NCBI GenBank assembly: GCA_016800925.1
Contig: JABCPU010000084.1
Location: 62,001-126,000 of the forward strand
DNA: 64,000 nt
Reading direction: 5' to 3'
Source: Suillus spraguei
Lineage: Eukaryota; Basidiomycota; Agaricomycetes; Boletales; Suillaceae
The notes under the pieces were generated by a model, which was not told the origin of the DNA, did not search any database, and worked only from the letters and a program-made list of their open reading frames with translations. The position numbers were made by a program, and so were the translations under genes. Numbering within the stretch: position 1 is the stretch's first letter; each line of letters begins with the position of its first letter. Of this stretch, positions 32,869 through 44,795 are shown piece after piece.

Positions 32869-33175
32869 GCGGTTACTACAGTTGAGTGCTACTGATCTCG
32901 CCTAGAGCATTCCAAGTTACATATGAATTAGGATATAAGCACCGTGTACCCCGCACGATACAGTACCTGATTTTACACCATTGCACATACTATAGGTCAG
33001 GATTGTTGTCTAGCTCTGGATCTACCCAGTAGTGGACTTAGTCTTTAAAGTTTCCTTATCGCTCGTTAATCGATCATGCTCGTTCCCCATTACCACTGGC
33101 ATACCACTGGACTTTTGACTGTTATTTTGACTGAACTTCTCACGTGCCACTACTTTACCGCTGAAAGTACTGCGG

Positions 33176-34321
33176 TGTAGCAAACAAAGTCACACTGACC
33201 ATGAAAGTGCCGTTTTACACAAGTGTCTCATTACTGTCTACAGCGGCTACTGAGAAAACCCCTATAGCGAGCATTACCCTTTTCGCTTTGCCAGTACCGT
33301 TTTTGCTCCGTGGATCCTTGCCCCTTACTGAATCTCGCTACCGATGTCCTCCTGTCCATTCCATTTCCATCTAAAATCCATTGGTGCGTAGCATATTTGT
33401 TTCTGCCGTTACTAAAGCTACAGCAAGACTTACCTTACCTTCTGTGATGCTGCTTGCTTGCTGCATGCCCCTTAGCTAAATATCTCTATCTTGCTACCGT
33501 TCTCGCTATGTATTCCGGCCGTTCATGGCACATGTTAAAAAGGACTCTTTGCACATTCTGGTACTACTACTTTTCCCTCTATGGTACACACGGTACTTAG
33601 GAATTGTCACCACTACTGTCTCTAACGGAATAAAGTCTTTTGCTGAAGTCACTGTCTCTTAAGAATTGTGTTACTGCCGCATGCACCACCACTCTTTACT
33701 GCTTTCCTGCGCTTCATCGCTGTGCTTCACCACTTGTTTTACCGCCAGTTTCCCACGCTTCACCGCTTGTTTTACCGCCAGTTTCCCACGCCTTACTGCA
33801 GTTTTACTGCACGCACTACCGCAGTTTTACCACTTTCGCTACCCTTGTCTACTGCTCTCCCGCGCTTACCGCTAGTTTCCCACGGACCAGAGGTCACCAC
33901 TAGCATCTCGCTACCTCCGACGGCAGTCTTGCACCACAGGTTGGGCATTATTTGACTATACTAACTTAGCATTCCCTTTAGGGTCGAACGTTCTTGCCTC
34001 GCAAGAGTAGCAGACTAGGTAGAGCGCAAGACTCACATACTAGCTTAGGCCATGGTTTATCTACAGACTAGGCTAGATTGTATCTTTACACCGCACTTAC
34101 CACTAGTTTCCCACGGACCGGAGGTCACCGCTAGCATCTCGCTACCTCCAACAGCAGTCTTGCACCATAGGTTGGGTATTATTGAAATATATTAACTTAG
34201 CATTCCCTTTAGGGTCAAAAGCTCTTGCTTTGCAAGTGAAGCAGACTAGACGGAGCGCAAGACTCGCATACTAGTTTAGGCCATGGTTCATCTACAGCCC
34301 AGGCTAGATTGTATCTTTACA
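33176..34321 (+). mobile_element. LTR-like element D (B-type) with a duplicated 3' end, GCGG duplication
   Basis: It begins TGTAGCAAACAAAGTCACACTG, a diverged match to the B end, and ends GATTGTATCTTTACA at 34321. Flanked by GCGG at 33172-33175 and 34322-34325. The last 225 bases occur twice (33866-34090 and 34096-34321), each ending in CTTTACA. Confidence 0.75.
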
Positions 34322-34767
34322 GCGGCCTTTCTTTACTGTTTCTTTGCACCGCTCGCAACCTTACCACTACCGCTGATATCATCGCTCGACATCACTCGCT
34401 CAATGCTACTGTAACTGACCTTATCTCAACCACGGTAGCACCACTACATACAACACTAGTTCAGCGGCATCATCGCTGACCATGGCAACTTACCACTGAC
34501 TATGATGCTACATTTGCACATTGGTTTGACTTGAACTTGACCATACTAACAGGCATCCCCCTTTAGGGTCGAACGCTCTTGTTTTGCAAGTGAAGCAGAC
34601 TAGATGGAGCACAAGACCACACATACTAACTTAGGAGGTAGTTTATCTACAGCCCAGGTTAGGTTGTATCTTTACACTGTGCTTGTCTTGTGTCCACTGC
34701 ACCACCAAGAAGATCAAATGTGTCCCAGCATCAATGGGATCCCCACCCAAACATATTCAAGGGAAGT

Positions 34768-35241
34768 TGTTACAATCGTACGTGCCCCTATTCATTTTCC
34801 CTTTGTTTCTTTACTTGTATGACGTGTCACATGACTTTGCCTTATATGCTCAACGCATCTGTACAACACATGCCTTCCTTATTAGGATACACAGTTACAT
34901 TCTCACGGTTACTTGTCTGTGCGCACATATTGGCCTATTTAAGCACAGTGTACTTGTAGTAAATTCCTTACTTTAATCTTACTGGGTTTTACCTGGAATC
35001 TCCTTTGCTTAGGTCTCCAACCTAAGTCGCCTTGAATCGTCTCTAAGTCTAAGCACTCCTTAGCCTTAGTCTCTATTCTCGCAGAACCTCTTAGACTTGT
35101 CTTTGAGGCCAAACCCTTGATCGTACTTGGAATGCATTCCTTGTACTTTCACCTTGTCCTCTTCTGGACATTGTAAGAACTTCCCAGCAGACCGCCTGTG
35201 TCTTTTCACTGTTGCTGGTGATGCCACCCCAGTTCGTAACA
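34768..35241 (+). repeat. 5' LTR of gypsy copy 1
   Basis: TGTTACAATCGTACGTGCCCC...CCCAGTTCGTAACA, with inverted TGTTAC/GTAACA ends. A TATA-like CTATTTAAGC lies at about 34935-34944. The sequence after it (AAAAGATTAAAGTCCACC) is shared with copy 2 and would hold the primer site; I do not recognise the matching tRNA. Confidence 0.95.
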
Positions 35242-35424
35242 AAAGATTAAAGTCCACCTGATCGTCGACTATCCAGTCTTTGACCCTGAACCCTGAACTA
35301 GCGTACGCGTACGCTGAGCAGATTGTCAAGAAGAAGCCCTTTGACAGAAGACAAGCCCTGATGGACAGCAAGACAGCGCGTGTAGGCATCGAGAAAGTAT
35401 AACTCATCAGACGAATCAGCAAAC

Positions 35425-36247
35425 ATGGTGACCAAAGAATTTGAATACAAGATCGGCCAGCCAAAAGCTTTTGATGGAGATCGCGACAGCTCTCGCAAAT
35501 TTATCCAGTCATGCAATCTTCATTTCGATATCAACAAAAACTTTACACCACCAATAAGCAGAAGATCATTTTCATAACATCCTTCATGACCGAAAGGAAT
35601 GCCAAATCCTGGAAAGAACAATTCCTTGACCATGCTCAATCAACCGACACCTCTGGACAAAAAGTTGGTTATGGGACAATGGTGGATTTTATAAGAAGCC
35701 TTCGACCCAGTGGATACCAAAGGAACCACACTCACAAAACTCAGGGATCTCAAATAAGGAAGTGGAGATCTCCACACTTACATCGCTGATTTCGAGGCAC
35801 TTGCAGCCAAAGCTCATATCACCGATAATGCAACAAAGATCCAATTCTTCCAAGATGGCCTGAGTTGGGGTATCCTTACAAAGCTTTTCGCACTAGGAGA
35901 TGTCTCCGAAGTATTTCGAGACGTTGTGCTGCAATGCATTTCCATTGACAATTCCTATCATCGCCTTCAGGCCATGAGGAGCGTCATGCTCCACAACAGA
36001 AGAAGAAGAACTATGGGAATGCACGGTACATTCCAAACTGTGATTCCAACGCAATGGTCGTAGATCAAATCTCCAATACAGAGAAATCTGAATGCATGAA
36101 GAAGGGACAATGCTTCGATGTAAGAAGACAGGACACCGTATTCATAACTGTCCTGATAGAAAGAAGAAGACCCCGCTCCGACAAACCAAAGTCAAAGAAG
36201 AAGATGAAGACGAAGAAACTGTGAGGCGGATTGTTGAGGATTTTTGA
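35425..36247 (+). pseudogene. gag: gag of gypsy copy 1, frameshifted
   Basis: Start ATG at 35425, MVTKEFEYKIGQPKAFDGDR, matching FEYKIGFPTAFDGDH of copy 2. Continues in other frames: FITSFMTERNAKSWKEQFL (about 35568-35625) and YIADFEALAAKAHITDNATKIQFFQDG (35780-35860). A CCHC knuckle near 36105-36160 (CFRC-KKTGHRIHNC after a one-base correction) packages RNA in this family. It ends VEDF at 36247. Confidence 0.8.
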
Positions 36248-36267
36248 CTTGGAGAAACAAAGATTCA

Positions 36268-39200
36268 ATGTATGTTTCTCCTAATGTATTACTAAGACTT
36301 GTACGTGCTGTAGGTGAAAGAAAAGAACTTCGCGTCCCTATCACCCTTCACTCGCGTACTCGCTTGAAATCCGTCGACACCACCGCCGTCATTGATTCAG
36401 GAGCAGCGGGAACATTCATTTCCGAAGATTACTACAGCGGATGGAACTCTTATCAAATGGGGACCGATCACACACTACTGTCTCCTAGTGGTCAAGATTG
36501 ATGAACGAACCATGTATGGAAAATTCAATATCACCAAACTAGGACAAAGAGATCAAATCCTTTTGGGAATCCCCTGGTTACGAGCAATGAACCCGAGCAT
36601 AGATTGGGCTGCTGAAACACTTGTCCTTCCCCAAACAACGAAATCGGATGAAATCGAAATTGATATAGATATGGACCGGAAGAAGAACGGATTGCCCCAG
36701 CTCTTCAATCATCACCCTAAGAAATGGCACCACTCTCAACTTCTGCGACCCCTTGTCACTCCTCTGATCTCTAAAGATCCTGAACCAGAAGTACAAATGC
36801 CATGTACTACAGATCCCACTCCCCATGTACAACCACCACGAGCAGTATCACCGATTCCCTGCGCAGAGAAGCGCAAGAATGAATCCAAACCCGAGCATCG
36901 GGCTGGACAAGAACCTATTGAGCAACGGCCAATAGAAGAACAGAAGCATGGAAAAAGAAAAGCCGAAGAAGAGATTCCCGGACAAGATACCAACGTACCG
37001 AAATTATCCAAGTTCTATGTTCCCCCGAAAACTCTGTCAGCTTCAATCGAAGAAATCCCTGATAACAAAGAACCCGTGCCCTCGATGATCCCAACAGAGG
37101 ATGATGACCAATTCAACACAATGCAAGATGTCTGGCACACGCCAGAAGTACGTGAAGTCTCCTCTTATGAACTAGAAGATGGAGAATTTCTTGTGGAATA
37201 CGATACTGATGGAGTTAGCATGAGAATTATAGAAGAAGTTTCTATGAACACGCCCCTCACACATGATGGGACTTCTCGATTCGAACAACTCTCCAACTAT
37301 TCTGCAATTCCCTTTTCCCCTCCAAAATACAGTAACAAAGCTCAGGAATTTGCCACGGATGAGAAGGAAAAGAAGAAGAAATCCTTCGAAGAATTGGTCC
37401 CGGACTATTTGCACGACTTTGCAGATGTCTTTGCTAAAGACGGATTGAACAAACTACCCCCCAAACGCCCTGGTATAGATCATCGGATTGACACTAAGCC
37501 CGGTTTTATCCCTCGCACATCTAAGGTTTACCCGTTGTCGGAAAAAGAACGTGCCGCCGTCAAAACGTTTATCGATGAAAACGTTGCGAAAGGTTTTATC
37601 TTGGAATCGAAGTCACCCCAAGCCAGTGGCTTCTTCTTTGTGGGAAAGAAGAGTGGAGAATTGCGTCCCTGTCACAATTACCGCTTCATCAAAGATTGGA
37701 CAGTCAAGAACGCCTATCCACTTCCACTCCCTATCTCCCTCGTCGCACGTCTTCACAATGCACAGTTCTTTACGAAAATGGATATTCGGTCTGGTTATAA
37801 CAATATTCGCATCCATCCCGATGATCGCTGGAAAGCTGCTTTTACTACGGAATTTGGTCTTTTTGAACCAAATGTCATGTTCTTTGGCCTCTGTAATTCC
37901 CCAGCAACTTTCCAAGCATACATGAATCGCACCTTCCAACAGGAAATCAACGAAGGATGGATGGTTATCTACATGGACGATATCCTGATTTTCTCTACGA
38001 CTATGGAAGAACACTGTGAAAGAACCAGACGGGTTTTGATGAAAATACGAAAAGAACATCTGTTCCTGAAACCGGAGAAATGCACATTTGATGCAGAAGA
38101 AGTGGAATACCTCAGAATGATAATTCGCCCTGGACAAGTTGCTATGGATACCGCCAAGACCAAGGGAATCTCCAAATGGCCAGTCCCAAAATCTGTAAAA
38201 GATGTCCGGTCATTTCTCGGCTTTTGCAACTTCTACCGCATGTTCATTTCCCACTATTCTGACATCGCCTGACCTCTTATCGATTTAACAAAAAAAGATA
38301 AGGCCTTCGATTGGTCGACCAAATGCATGGACACCTTCGAAGAACTGAAACGACGCTTCACATCCCAGCCAGTACTCCGAAACCCAGATCCTTCCCGACA
38401 ATTTGCTATTGCTACCGACGCTTCGCTCGTAGCAACTGGCGGAGTCCTCCTGCAGACTGATGAGAATGGTGTCTATCACCCATGCGCATATCTCTCACAG
38501 TCTTTGAATGAATGGCATCATTATCTTGAAGGAAATCCACACCCTGTCCTGGTATTCACCGACCACAAGAATCTTCTGTACTTTAGAAGTGCACAGAAGC
38601 TTACCCGCCGCCAAGCACGTTGGCAATTGATTTTGTCCATTTACGACATTGAACTGCATCACGTTGCAGGTACTAAATTGGCAGTACCTGATGCACTTTC
38701 TCGCCGGCCTGACTATGACTCCGGCAAAGACGATAACGAGGACCAGACCCTCCTCCCTGACGCTCTATTCGTTCGTCTTATTGACTCCGACCTGAAGGAT
38801 GTTTTATCATCCTCTGACCCCCTCGACGACCCTGTCTTCAAAACAGCATCTGATGCCCTTGATGGCGTGTGCCTTCCCCCTAAGAAATCGGCACTCTCTG
38901 ACTGGAAGATTGAGGAGAACATCCTCTACTTTAAGAATTGTGCCTACATTCCACCGGTGCATCGTTCCGATATCTTGAAAAGGTATCATGATCATCCTAC
39001 CGCGGGCCATCCCGGTAGATTCAAAACTGAGGAACTTGTGAAAAGAGAAGCCTGGTGGCCTGCCATGGGCTCCTATATTCGGAAATACGTTGAGGGTTGC
39101 GCCCTTTGTCAGCAAATGAAGGCGGATACACATCCCGTTCGACCCCCACTTACCCCGATTCCCTCCTCTGCGACCCGTCCTTTCTCTCAGGTCTCTGTCG

Positions 39201-40230
39201 ATCTTATCACTGACCTCCCTGTCTCTGGAGGCTTTGACAGTATCATGGTCGTGGTAGACCATGGCCTTATGAAGGGGGTAATTATTATCCCTTGTTTGAA
39301 AACCATCACCTCCGAAGGCATTGCTAAACTATTTTTGAAACACATCTACCGATGATTTGGACTCCATGACAAAGTCATCTCAGATCGAGGCCCGCAATTC
39401 CTATCTCGTTTCTCTAAGGAACTTGCCCGACTTCTCGACTACGTCATCGCTCCATCCACAGCTTATCACCCACAGACTGATGGTCAAACCGAAAGACTAA
39501 ATCAAGAACTTGAAACATACCTGCGTATCTACTGCCGCAACAACCCAGAAGATTGGATAGAACATCTACCAATCACCGAATTTGTCCATAACCACCGAAA
39601 ACATGATGCAAGGAATGCATCACCCTTCTATCTGATGATGGGATATGAACCACGCGCTATCCCGCATCTTATCCCTGATTCATCCGTCCCTGCAGCAGAG
39701 GATCGAGTACGATCCCTGCAGAAGATAAGAGAAGAAGCAATCGCCTGCCATAATATCGCAATGCAAACAATGGCCGAACGATCCCGAGGAGATAAGTACA
39801 TCCCATGGAAGATCGGGATAAGGTCTGGCTATCTGCCGCAAATCTTAGACTCAAACTCCCATCAAGGAAACTTGTGCCGAAGCGATATGGACCTTTCCCG
39901 ATTATCGACGTCTTATCCCCCATCACGTTCACGCTCAAACTCCCTCCACAGTGGAAGATTCATCCCACGTTCCACGCTTCAGTCTTATCGTCCTATAGCG
40001 AAACGGACGTACACGGTCCGAACTTCCCTGAACCACCACCTGACATCATCGAAGAAGAGGAAGAATATGAAATAGAAGCAATTCTTTCTCACAAAGGAAC
40101 CGGCACTCGCCGACGCTATCTTGTTTCCTGGAAAGGATATTCATCAGGAGATAATGAATGGCTCCCAGAAAAGAACTTGAAGAACTCCGCTCGAATCTTG
40201 AACGCTTATAAGAAGCAACACGCCCTCTGA
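36268..40230 (+). pseudogene. pol: pol of gypsy copy 1: protease, RT, RNase H, integrase, chromodomain
   Basis: ATG at 36268. The protease has the active-site DSGAAGTFIS, but about 19 residues seen in copy 2 are deleted just after, shifting the frame. RT: FFTKMDIRSGYNNIRI, FGLCNSPATFQAYMN and the catalytic YMDDILIF (37971-37994). A TGA at 38270-38272 (CGA in copy 2) follows YSDIA. RNase H keeps TDASLVATGGVLLQ but lacks the block containing ERNY found in copy 2. Integrase: H-H-C-C zinc site (YHDHPTAGHPGRF...CALCQQ), D (SVDLITDLP), D (SDRGPQF), E (TERLNQELE); TGG to TGA at 39353-39355. One lost base near 39815 shifts the frame before IDVLSPITFTLKLPPQW, and the chromodomain follows (EYEIEAILSHKGTG...YLVSWKGYSSGDNEWLP). 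Chromodomains of such elements guide insertion to marked chromatin. Confidence 0.92.
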
Positions 40231-40284
40231 TTATCCTTCAGTCAATCAACTCGCACCAGCACTTGATCAACTACCACCATCGAA

Positions 40285-41753
40285 ATGTCTTTCCCCACTG
40301 CCTACATCACCCCTGTCACTGTTACCAACGATAACTCCACTCTGATGTCGAAAACTACGGATCCCTCACCACAGAAATCGACAATACTTCTTACATCGAA
40401 GCCGCCCTTCTATGTGAAGGACATGCCCTTGAAATTGAAAGAATCCTCACAGAAAAAGGCGCCTTTCCGGCCCTCCTCCTCGTCAACATTATCCGCACCG
40501 CCGCTCTCATTGAAGCCACAGCTAAGGAAACTACCAATCCTACATTCCTTCAACGCTTCCTACATCTTCAAAAACGTATTCGTTCTTATGCTATGCTGTT
40601 GCTTCCCAGTTCTTTTAAAAGCAATGTTGAAGAAGCTATTCACATCGTGGCCGAACGTCGAGCAGGTGTTGCTCGACCTCCCTCTCCGCAGGAAGATATG
40701 CCACTTCCTATTCCAGTACCCTCTTCTTCGCGTGTGTATTCTAGTGTTGACGCCCTTGCTGGCTTATGCACTGCTGTTCAAGAGATTGGGCAGCTTACCA
40801 ACGCGGTCGTCGAAACCATCCAGCAATCAGTCGCTGAAACCAGAGCAGCCAGAAACTTAGTCGAAGAAGCCATTACTGATCTACAACAAACACAAGCCGA
40901 CCTCGCTTCCCCCCAAACCCCGTCTCCTATCGAGAAACCGACCTCACCATCTCCCGTCATAGTTTCTCTTGACCATCCTCCGTGGCTATATGAACCCTGC
41001 ACAGAAGAACAGTGTGAGGCCGTGAAACTATTGGGAATCCCTGTCACTGAGCTGGTAACACTCGGTCCTCGACTTCACGACCTCCACATCCACCCTCCCA
41101 TGACTATTCCATCATCATTTGGTCCAATGGACCCTGTCTCGCCAGTTTTAGTAAAAGACTTTGGCATCACTTCCTCTTCTTCCTCTAATGAACTCCTTGT
41201 GGTTGCTGAACGAGGGACTACTCCTGACCTCCCCGCCTCCGCGTACACGCTAACCAGTAAACAACAAGCGCAGCTTAGGCGTGACAACGCCTTCGCCTTA
41301 AAACGCATAACGCGACAGAAAGGGAAGAAGCGTGCTAGATCCACCAGTCCCAAACCCATTATTTCACCATCACCACTACACATGGCCACCTCTAACACTG
41401 ATGAAAACATGAAATGCTGACTATGTGGCATCGTCGGACATCAGCAAAAGAATTGCCTTGACTATCAGTGCCAAATCTGCCTTCGACACGCTCCTACCCA
41501 TCTATCTCTTTATTGCCCCCAGCGTCATGGGGAACCCCCGTTTATGCTTACATGGAAGGACAATGGATTCTATGATGCACTGCGTAGGTGGGAACAGTAT
41601 CTTATTAACCATCGACGACGCAAAGAAGGTCGACGGGCGAGGACTGTAGCAGAGGAGGAAGCAGCCTATATGTTAGGAGGAAGTGCCGCTGATGAAGACG
41701 TCGCTAACTACGACGACTATGATCCCGTCTATGACGACAACAGAGATGTTTGA
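40285..41753 (+). pseudogene. Extra ORF3 of gypsy copy 1 (zinc-knuckle protein), broken
   Basis: Starts MSFPTAYITPVT, matching SFPTAYIHPVT of copy 2. It shifts frame near 40330 and resumes as AERRAGVARPPSPQ (about 40650-40690), HDLHIHPPMTIP (41077-41112) and LRRDNAFALKRITRQKGKK (41275-41330). The C-terminus has a zinc knuckle (C-x2-C-x4-H-x4-C) interrupted by TGA at 41417, then C-x2-C-x6-H-x4-C, and WKDNGFYDALRRWEQYL. It ends in an acidic tail at 41753, just before the 3' LTR. Not a standard gypsy protein. Confidence 0.75.
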
Positions 41754-41786
41754 AAGTCGGTGATTTTCAATGTAATATGGGGGTAA

Positions 41787-42265
41787 TGTTACAATCGTAT
41801 GTACGTGCCCCTATTCATTTTCCCTTTGTTTCTTTACTTGTATGACGTGTCACATGACTTTGCCTTATATGCTCAACGCATCTGTACAACACATGCCTTC
41901 CTTATTAGGATACGCAGTTACATTCTCACGGTTACTTGGTCTGTGCGCACATATTGGCCTATTTAAGCACAGTGTACTTGTAGTAAATTCCTTACTTTAA
42001 TCTTACTGGGTTTTACCTGGAATCTCCTTTGCTTAGGTCTCCAACCTAAGTCGCCTTGAATCGTCTCTAAGTCTAAGCACTCCTTAGCCTTAGTCTCTAT
42101 TCTCGCAGAACCTCTTAGACTTGTCTTTGAGGCCAAACCCTTGATCGTACTTGGAATGCATTCCTTGTACTTTCACCTTGTCCTCTTCTGGACATTGTAA
42201 GAACTTCCCAGCAGACCACCTGTGTCTTTTCACTGTTGCTGGTGACGCCACCCCAGTTCGTAACA
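41787..42265 (+). repeat. 3' LTR of gypsy copy 1
   Basis: About 98-99% like the 5' LTR; differences include ACGTATGTACGTG against ACGTACGTG and GACGCC against GATGCC. Preceded by a purine stretch ATATGGGGGTAA, a likely polypurine tract. Confidence 0.95.
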
Positions 42266-42971
42266 GAAGTCTACCACCCACCAGACGCGCTCCAGGACAC
42301 CTTCCAGAGCTCCCTCTACTGCTCCGGCTGCCTTGCAGTCCAAAGCCCAAACTTGAAGTCAATCTCGTGGCCCCTCCAGCACTCCGGCTGTCCCTGCTGT
42401 GACCATACCCAAGGCACAGTCCCATGGGTGCAGCAAGACAATCACTGCCGCCAAGACACCTGCACCTGCACCAGCTCGTGAGTCACCCCAATTTTCTATG
42501 ACCATCTGACCTTATCTTTCACTTAGCTATTCCATCTTCAAGTGCTGCAGTGCCTCTTCCAGCACTCAATGTGCCCATGCCGGGTCCATTCCATGGCAAT
42601 TGCGATTTGGGATGGTGCTGCTCGAATTGCTCTTCTTGAGGCTCGTGTGGTGGAGCAGGATAGTAAGATTGATACCCTGCAATGCCTCCATGAGGGCATT
42701 TGATGCAAATTTATCGACCGGCACCCTTCATTTCCACTTCCCGACTCTCCTGTCAATGCAACCTTTTTGCTTGATCAATCCATCCCCCTGTCCATCTCAC
42801 CCCTCCCATCTGCACTTGCTCCCCTCATTGACTTGGGTATGGCAGGGATGGAACCTCCATCTCCAAAAGTCCAGGATGCATCTGCCATCGAGGGTCTCAT
42901 ATTTGAGCTCAGCCAGATTCAGCCTGAGGGTCCACAAATGTCCAGCAAAATTGTGGACCCAGATGATCCGG

Positions 42972-43912
42972 TGTAAAGATACAGCCTAACCTGGGCTGTA
43001 GATAAACTACCTCCTAAGTTAGTATGTGAGTCTTGCACTCCATCTAGTCTGCTTCACTTGTGAGAACAAGAGCATTCGACCCTAAAGTGGGATGCCTATT
43101 AGTATGGTCAAGTTCGAGTCAAACTTATGTGCAAAAGAAGCGTCGTGGTCAGTGATGATGCCACCGGAACTAGTGTCATGTGTAGCAGTGCTACTGTGGT
43201 CGAGATATAGTCAGCAACAGTTGCGTTGAGTGAGCAATGTCGAGCAATAATATCAGCGGTAACGTTAAAGCTGTGAGTGGTGCGAAGAATCAGTAAAGAA
43301 GTCCGTGGTACTTTCAGTGGTAAAGTAGTGATGTGTGAGAAGTTCAGTCAAAATAACAGTCAAAAATCCAGTGAAATGCCAGCAGAGACAGAGAACGAGC
43401 GTGATAGATTAACGAGCGATAAGGAAACTTTAAAGACTATGTCCACTACTGGGTTGATCCAGAGCTAGACAATAATCCTGACCTATAGTACGTGCAATGG
43501 TGTAAATCAGGTACTTTCTTGTGTGGGGTACGCGGTGCTTATATCCTAATTCGTATATACTTGGAATACTCTAGGTGAGATCAGTAGTGCTGGAGTGTAG
43601 TAACCGCCATAAGTAAACATAGCGCGAGGCACGAGGCACGAGGCAACATGTAATAAGGCTTGCCATGGAATCAGTGATAATGAACATAAAACAAATGACG
43701 TACCAAATGGAGCTATGCGGACGCGGCAAGGACATGGAAGGACATCAGTACGTGGAATGAGGTGTGGTAGTTGGTACAGTGTGTGGTGAGCGTGGGATGC
43801 CGCCAGTAATGCTAAAGGGGTAAGACAGCCATGGACAAGTGGTAACTCCTATAGACGTGAGACGAGTGACAAAAGATGGGGTTTTAAACCCAGCGCCAAT
43901 ATGTTCATCACA
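42972..43912 (-). mobile_element. Solo LTR-like element, family A, duplication CCGG/CTGG
   Basis: TGTAAAGATACAGCC...CCAATATGTTCATCACA. Flanks CCGG (42968-42971) and CTGG (43913-43916), a 4-bp duplication with one CpG to TpG change. Excision restores PDDP-GNLVPQYNS of the host gene. Confidence 0.88.
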
Positions 43913-44045
43913 CTGGGCAACCTTGTCCCACAATATAATTCTGATGATATGGATGTTGAGGTGAAGGTTGAGCCCTCTGATGATGAGGTTGAAATGGCTA
44001 CATAATTGCATGTTGATAGATGTATATAAATTGTTTGAATGAATG

Positions 44046-44200
44046 TCAGTGCTGGATGCCAAGTCCGGAAATCCGGAACTGGACACTGGAGATTCAAAGT
44101 AGATATTTCACGAATTCCAGATATCTGGCCACCTGAAACACAACACACAACACAATGAATTTGAAACCTATCTGTCAAGTCACCTTGTGCTGGGTGCTGG
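44046..44200 (-). repeat. Inverse copy of a segment at 53755-53890
   Basis: The complement reads GTGTTGTGTGTTGTGTTTCAGGTGGCCAGATATCTGGAATTC...GAATCTCCAG, matching 53775-53850 and 1225-1300. It lies at the left edge of the minisatellite, so the array has inverted flanking segments. Confidence 0.65.
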
Positions 44201-44790
44201 GTGCCAGGTGCCAGGTGCCGGCTGCAGAGTGCTGACACCAGAAACTCGAGATTTGGGACTTGGGACTCATAACAATGTGAAACATATCAATCCATATATC
44301 TTAAGTGCCAAACCACAAACCCTGGCACACAGGCCTCGGGACTCATCACAATGTGAAAGATATCGATCCACATATTTTAAGTACCGAACCCCAACCCCAG
44401 CACCCGGGACTTAGAACAATGTGAGGCAATACAAAGATATTGATTTACACATGTTGAGTGCCGAACCCTGAACTCCAGCACCCAGCACTCAGGAATTGGG
44501 ACTCGGGACTCATAACAATGTAAAAGATATCAATCCACATATTTTAAGTACCAAACCCCGAACCCCGGCACCCGGGACTTAGAACAATGTGAGGCAATAC
44601 AAAGATATTGATTTACGTTGAGTGCCGAACCCCAAACTCTGGCACCCGGCACCTGGCACTTGGGACTCAGGACTTGGGACTCATAATGTGAAAGATATTG
44701 ATCCACATATTGTAATTGCTGAACCCTGAACCCTGGCACCTGGCACCCGGCACTTGCAACTCGGGACTCAGAACAATGTGAGGCAATAGA
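44200..44790. repeat. Degenerate minisatellite, left part
   Basis: Same units as 261-1350. The unit is interrupted at 44790 by gypsy copy 2 and continues at 53373. Confidence 0.85.
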
Positions 44791-44795
44791 CACAT

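Larger units (their letters stand above)
30969..34677. mobile_element. Nest of LTR-like elements with inverted outer arms
   Basis: The outer ends are TGTAAAGATACAACCTAACC and its inverse complement. Decomposition: A (minus) 30969-31163 plus 32073-32191; B (minus) 31164-32072; gypsy LTR 32192-32663; short element C 32671-32868; A (plus) 32869-33175 plus 34322-34677; B-type D 33176-34321. Outer flanks (ACAT left, CTGT right) do not match, so this is not one element but two A copies joined. Confidence 0.7.
34768..42265 (+). mobile_element. Ty3/gypsy chromovirus copy 1, complete, duplication GAAGT
   Basis: LTRs at 34768-35241 and 41787-42265, perfect GAAGT flanks at 34763-34767 and 42266-42270. 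Internal order: gag, protease, reverse transcriptase, RNase H, integrase, chromodomain, extra ORF3. The LTRs differ by a 4-base insertion and a few substitutions, so the insertion is fairly recent. Coding parts carry frameshifts and stops, so it is non-autonomous now. Confidence 0.95.
34678..44005 (+). pseudogene. Cys-rich hypothetical protein split by a gypsy element and a solo LTR
   Basis: Three pieces. 34678-34767 gives CLSCVHCTTKKIKC, a zinc-cluster-like C-x2-C...C pattern, and PPKHIQGK. After the gypsy element, 42266-42971 gives STTHQTRSRTPSRAPS, a Pro/Ala/Ser-rich linker, then ARIALLEARVVEQDSKIDTL (coiled-coil-like) and DSPVNATFLLDQSIPLSISP. 43913-44005 gives GNLVPQYNSDDMDVEVKVEP and the stop. 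Excising both insertions with one duplication each keeps the frame across the joints. A TGA at 42354-42356 stands where CGA would read through. The family is frequent in Agaricomycete genomes, but I know no function. The 5' part is cut by the nest at 34677. Confidence 0.6.

Noticed and set aside
30969..34677. One large DNA transposon with long inverted ends
   Set aside because: Outer flanks do not form a duplication and the interior resolves into separate insertions with their own GCGG duplications.
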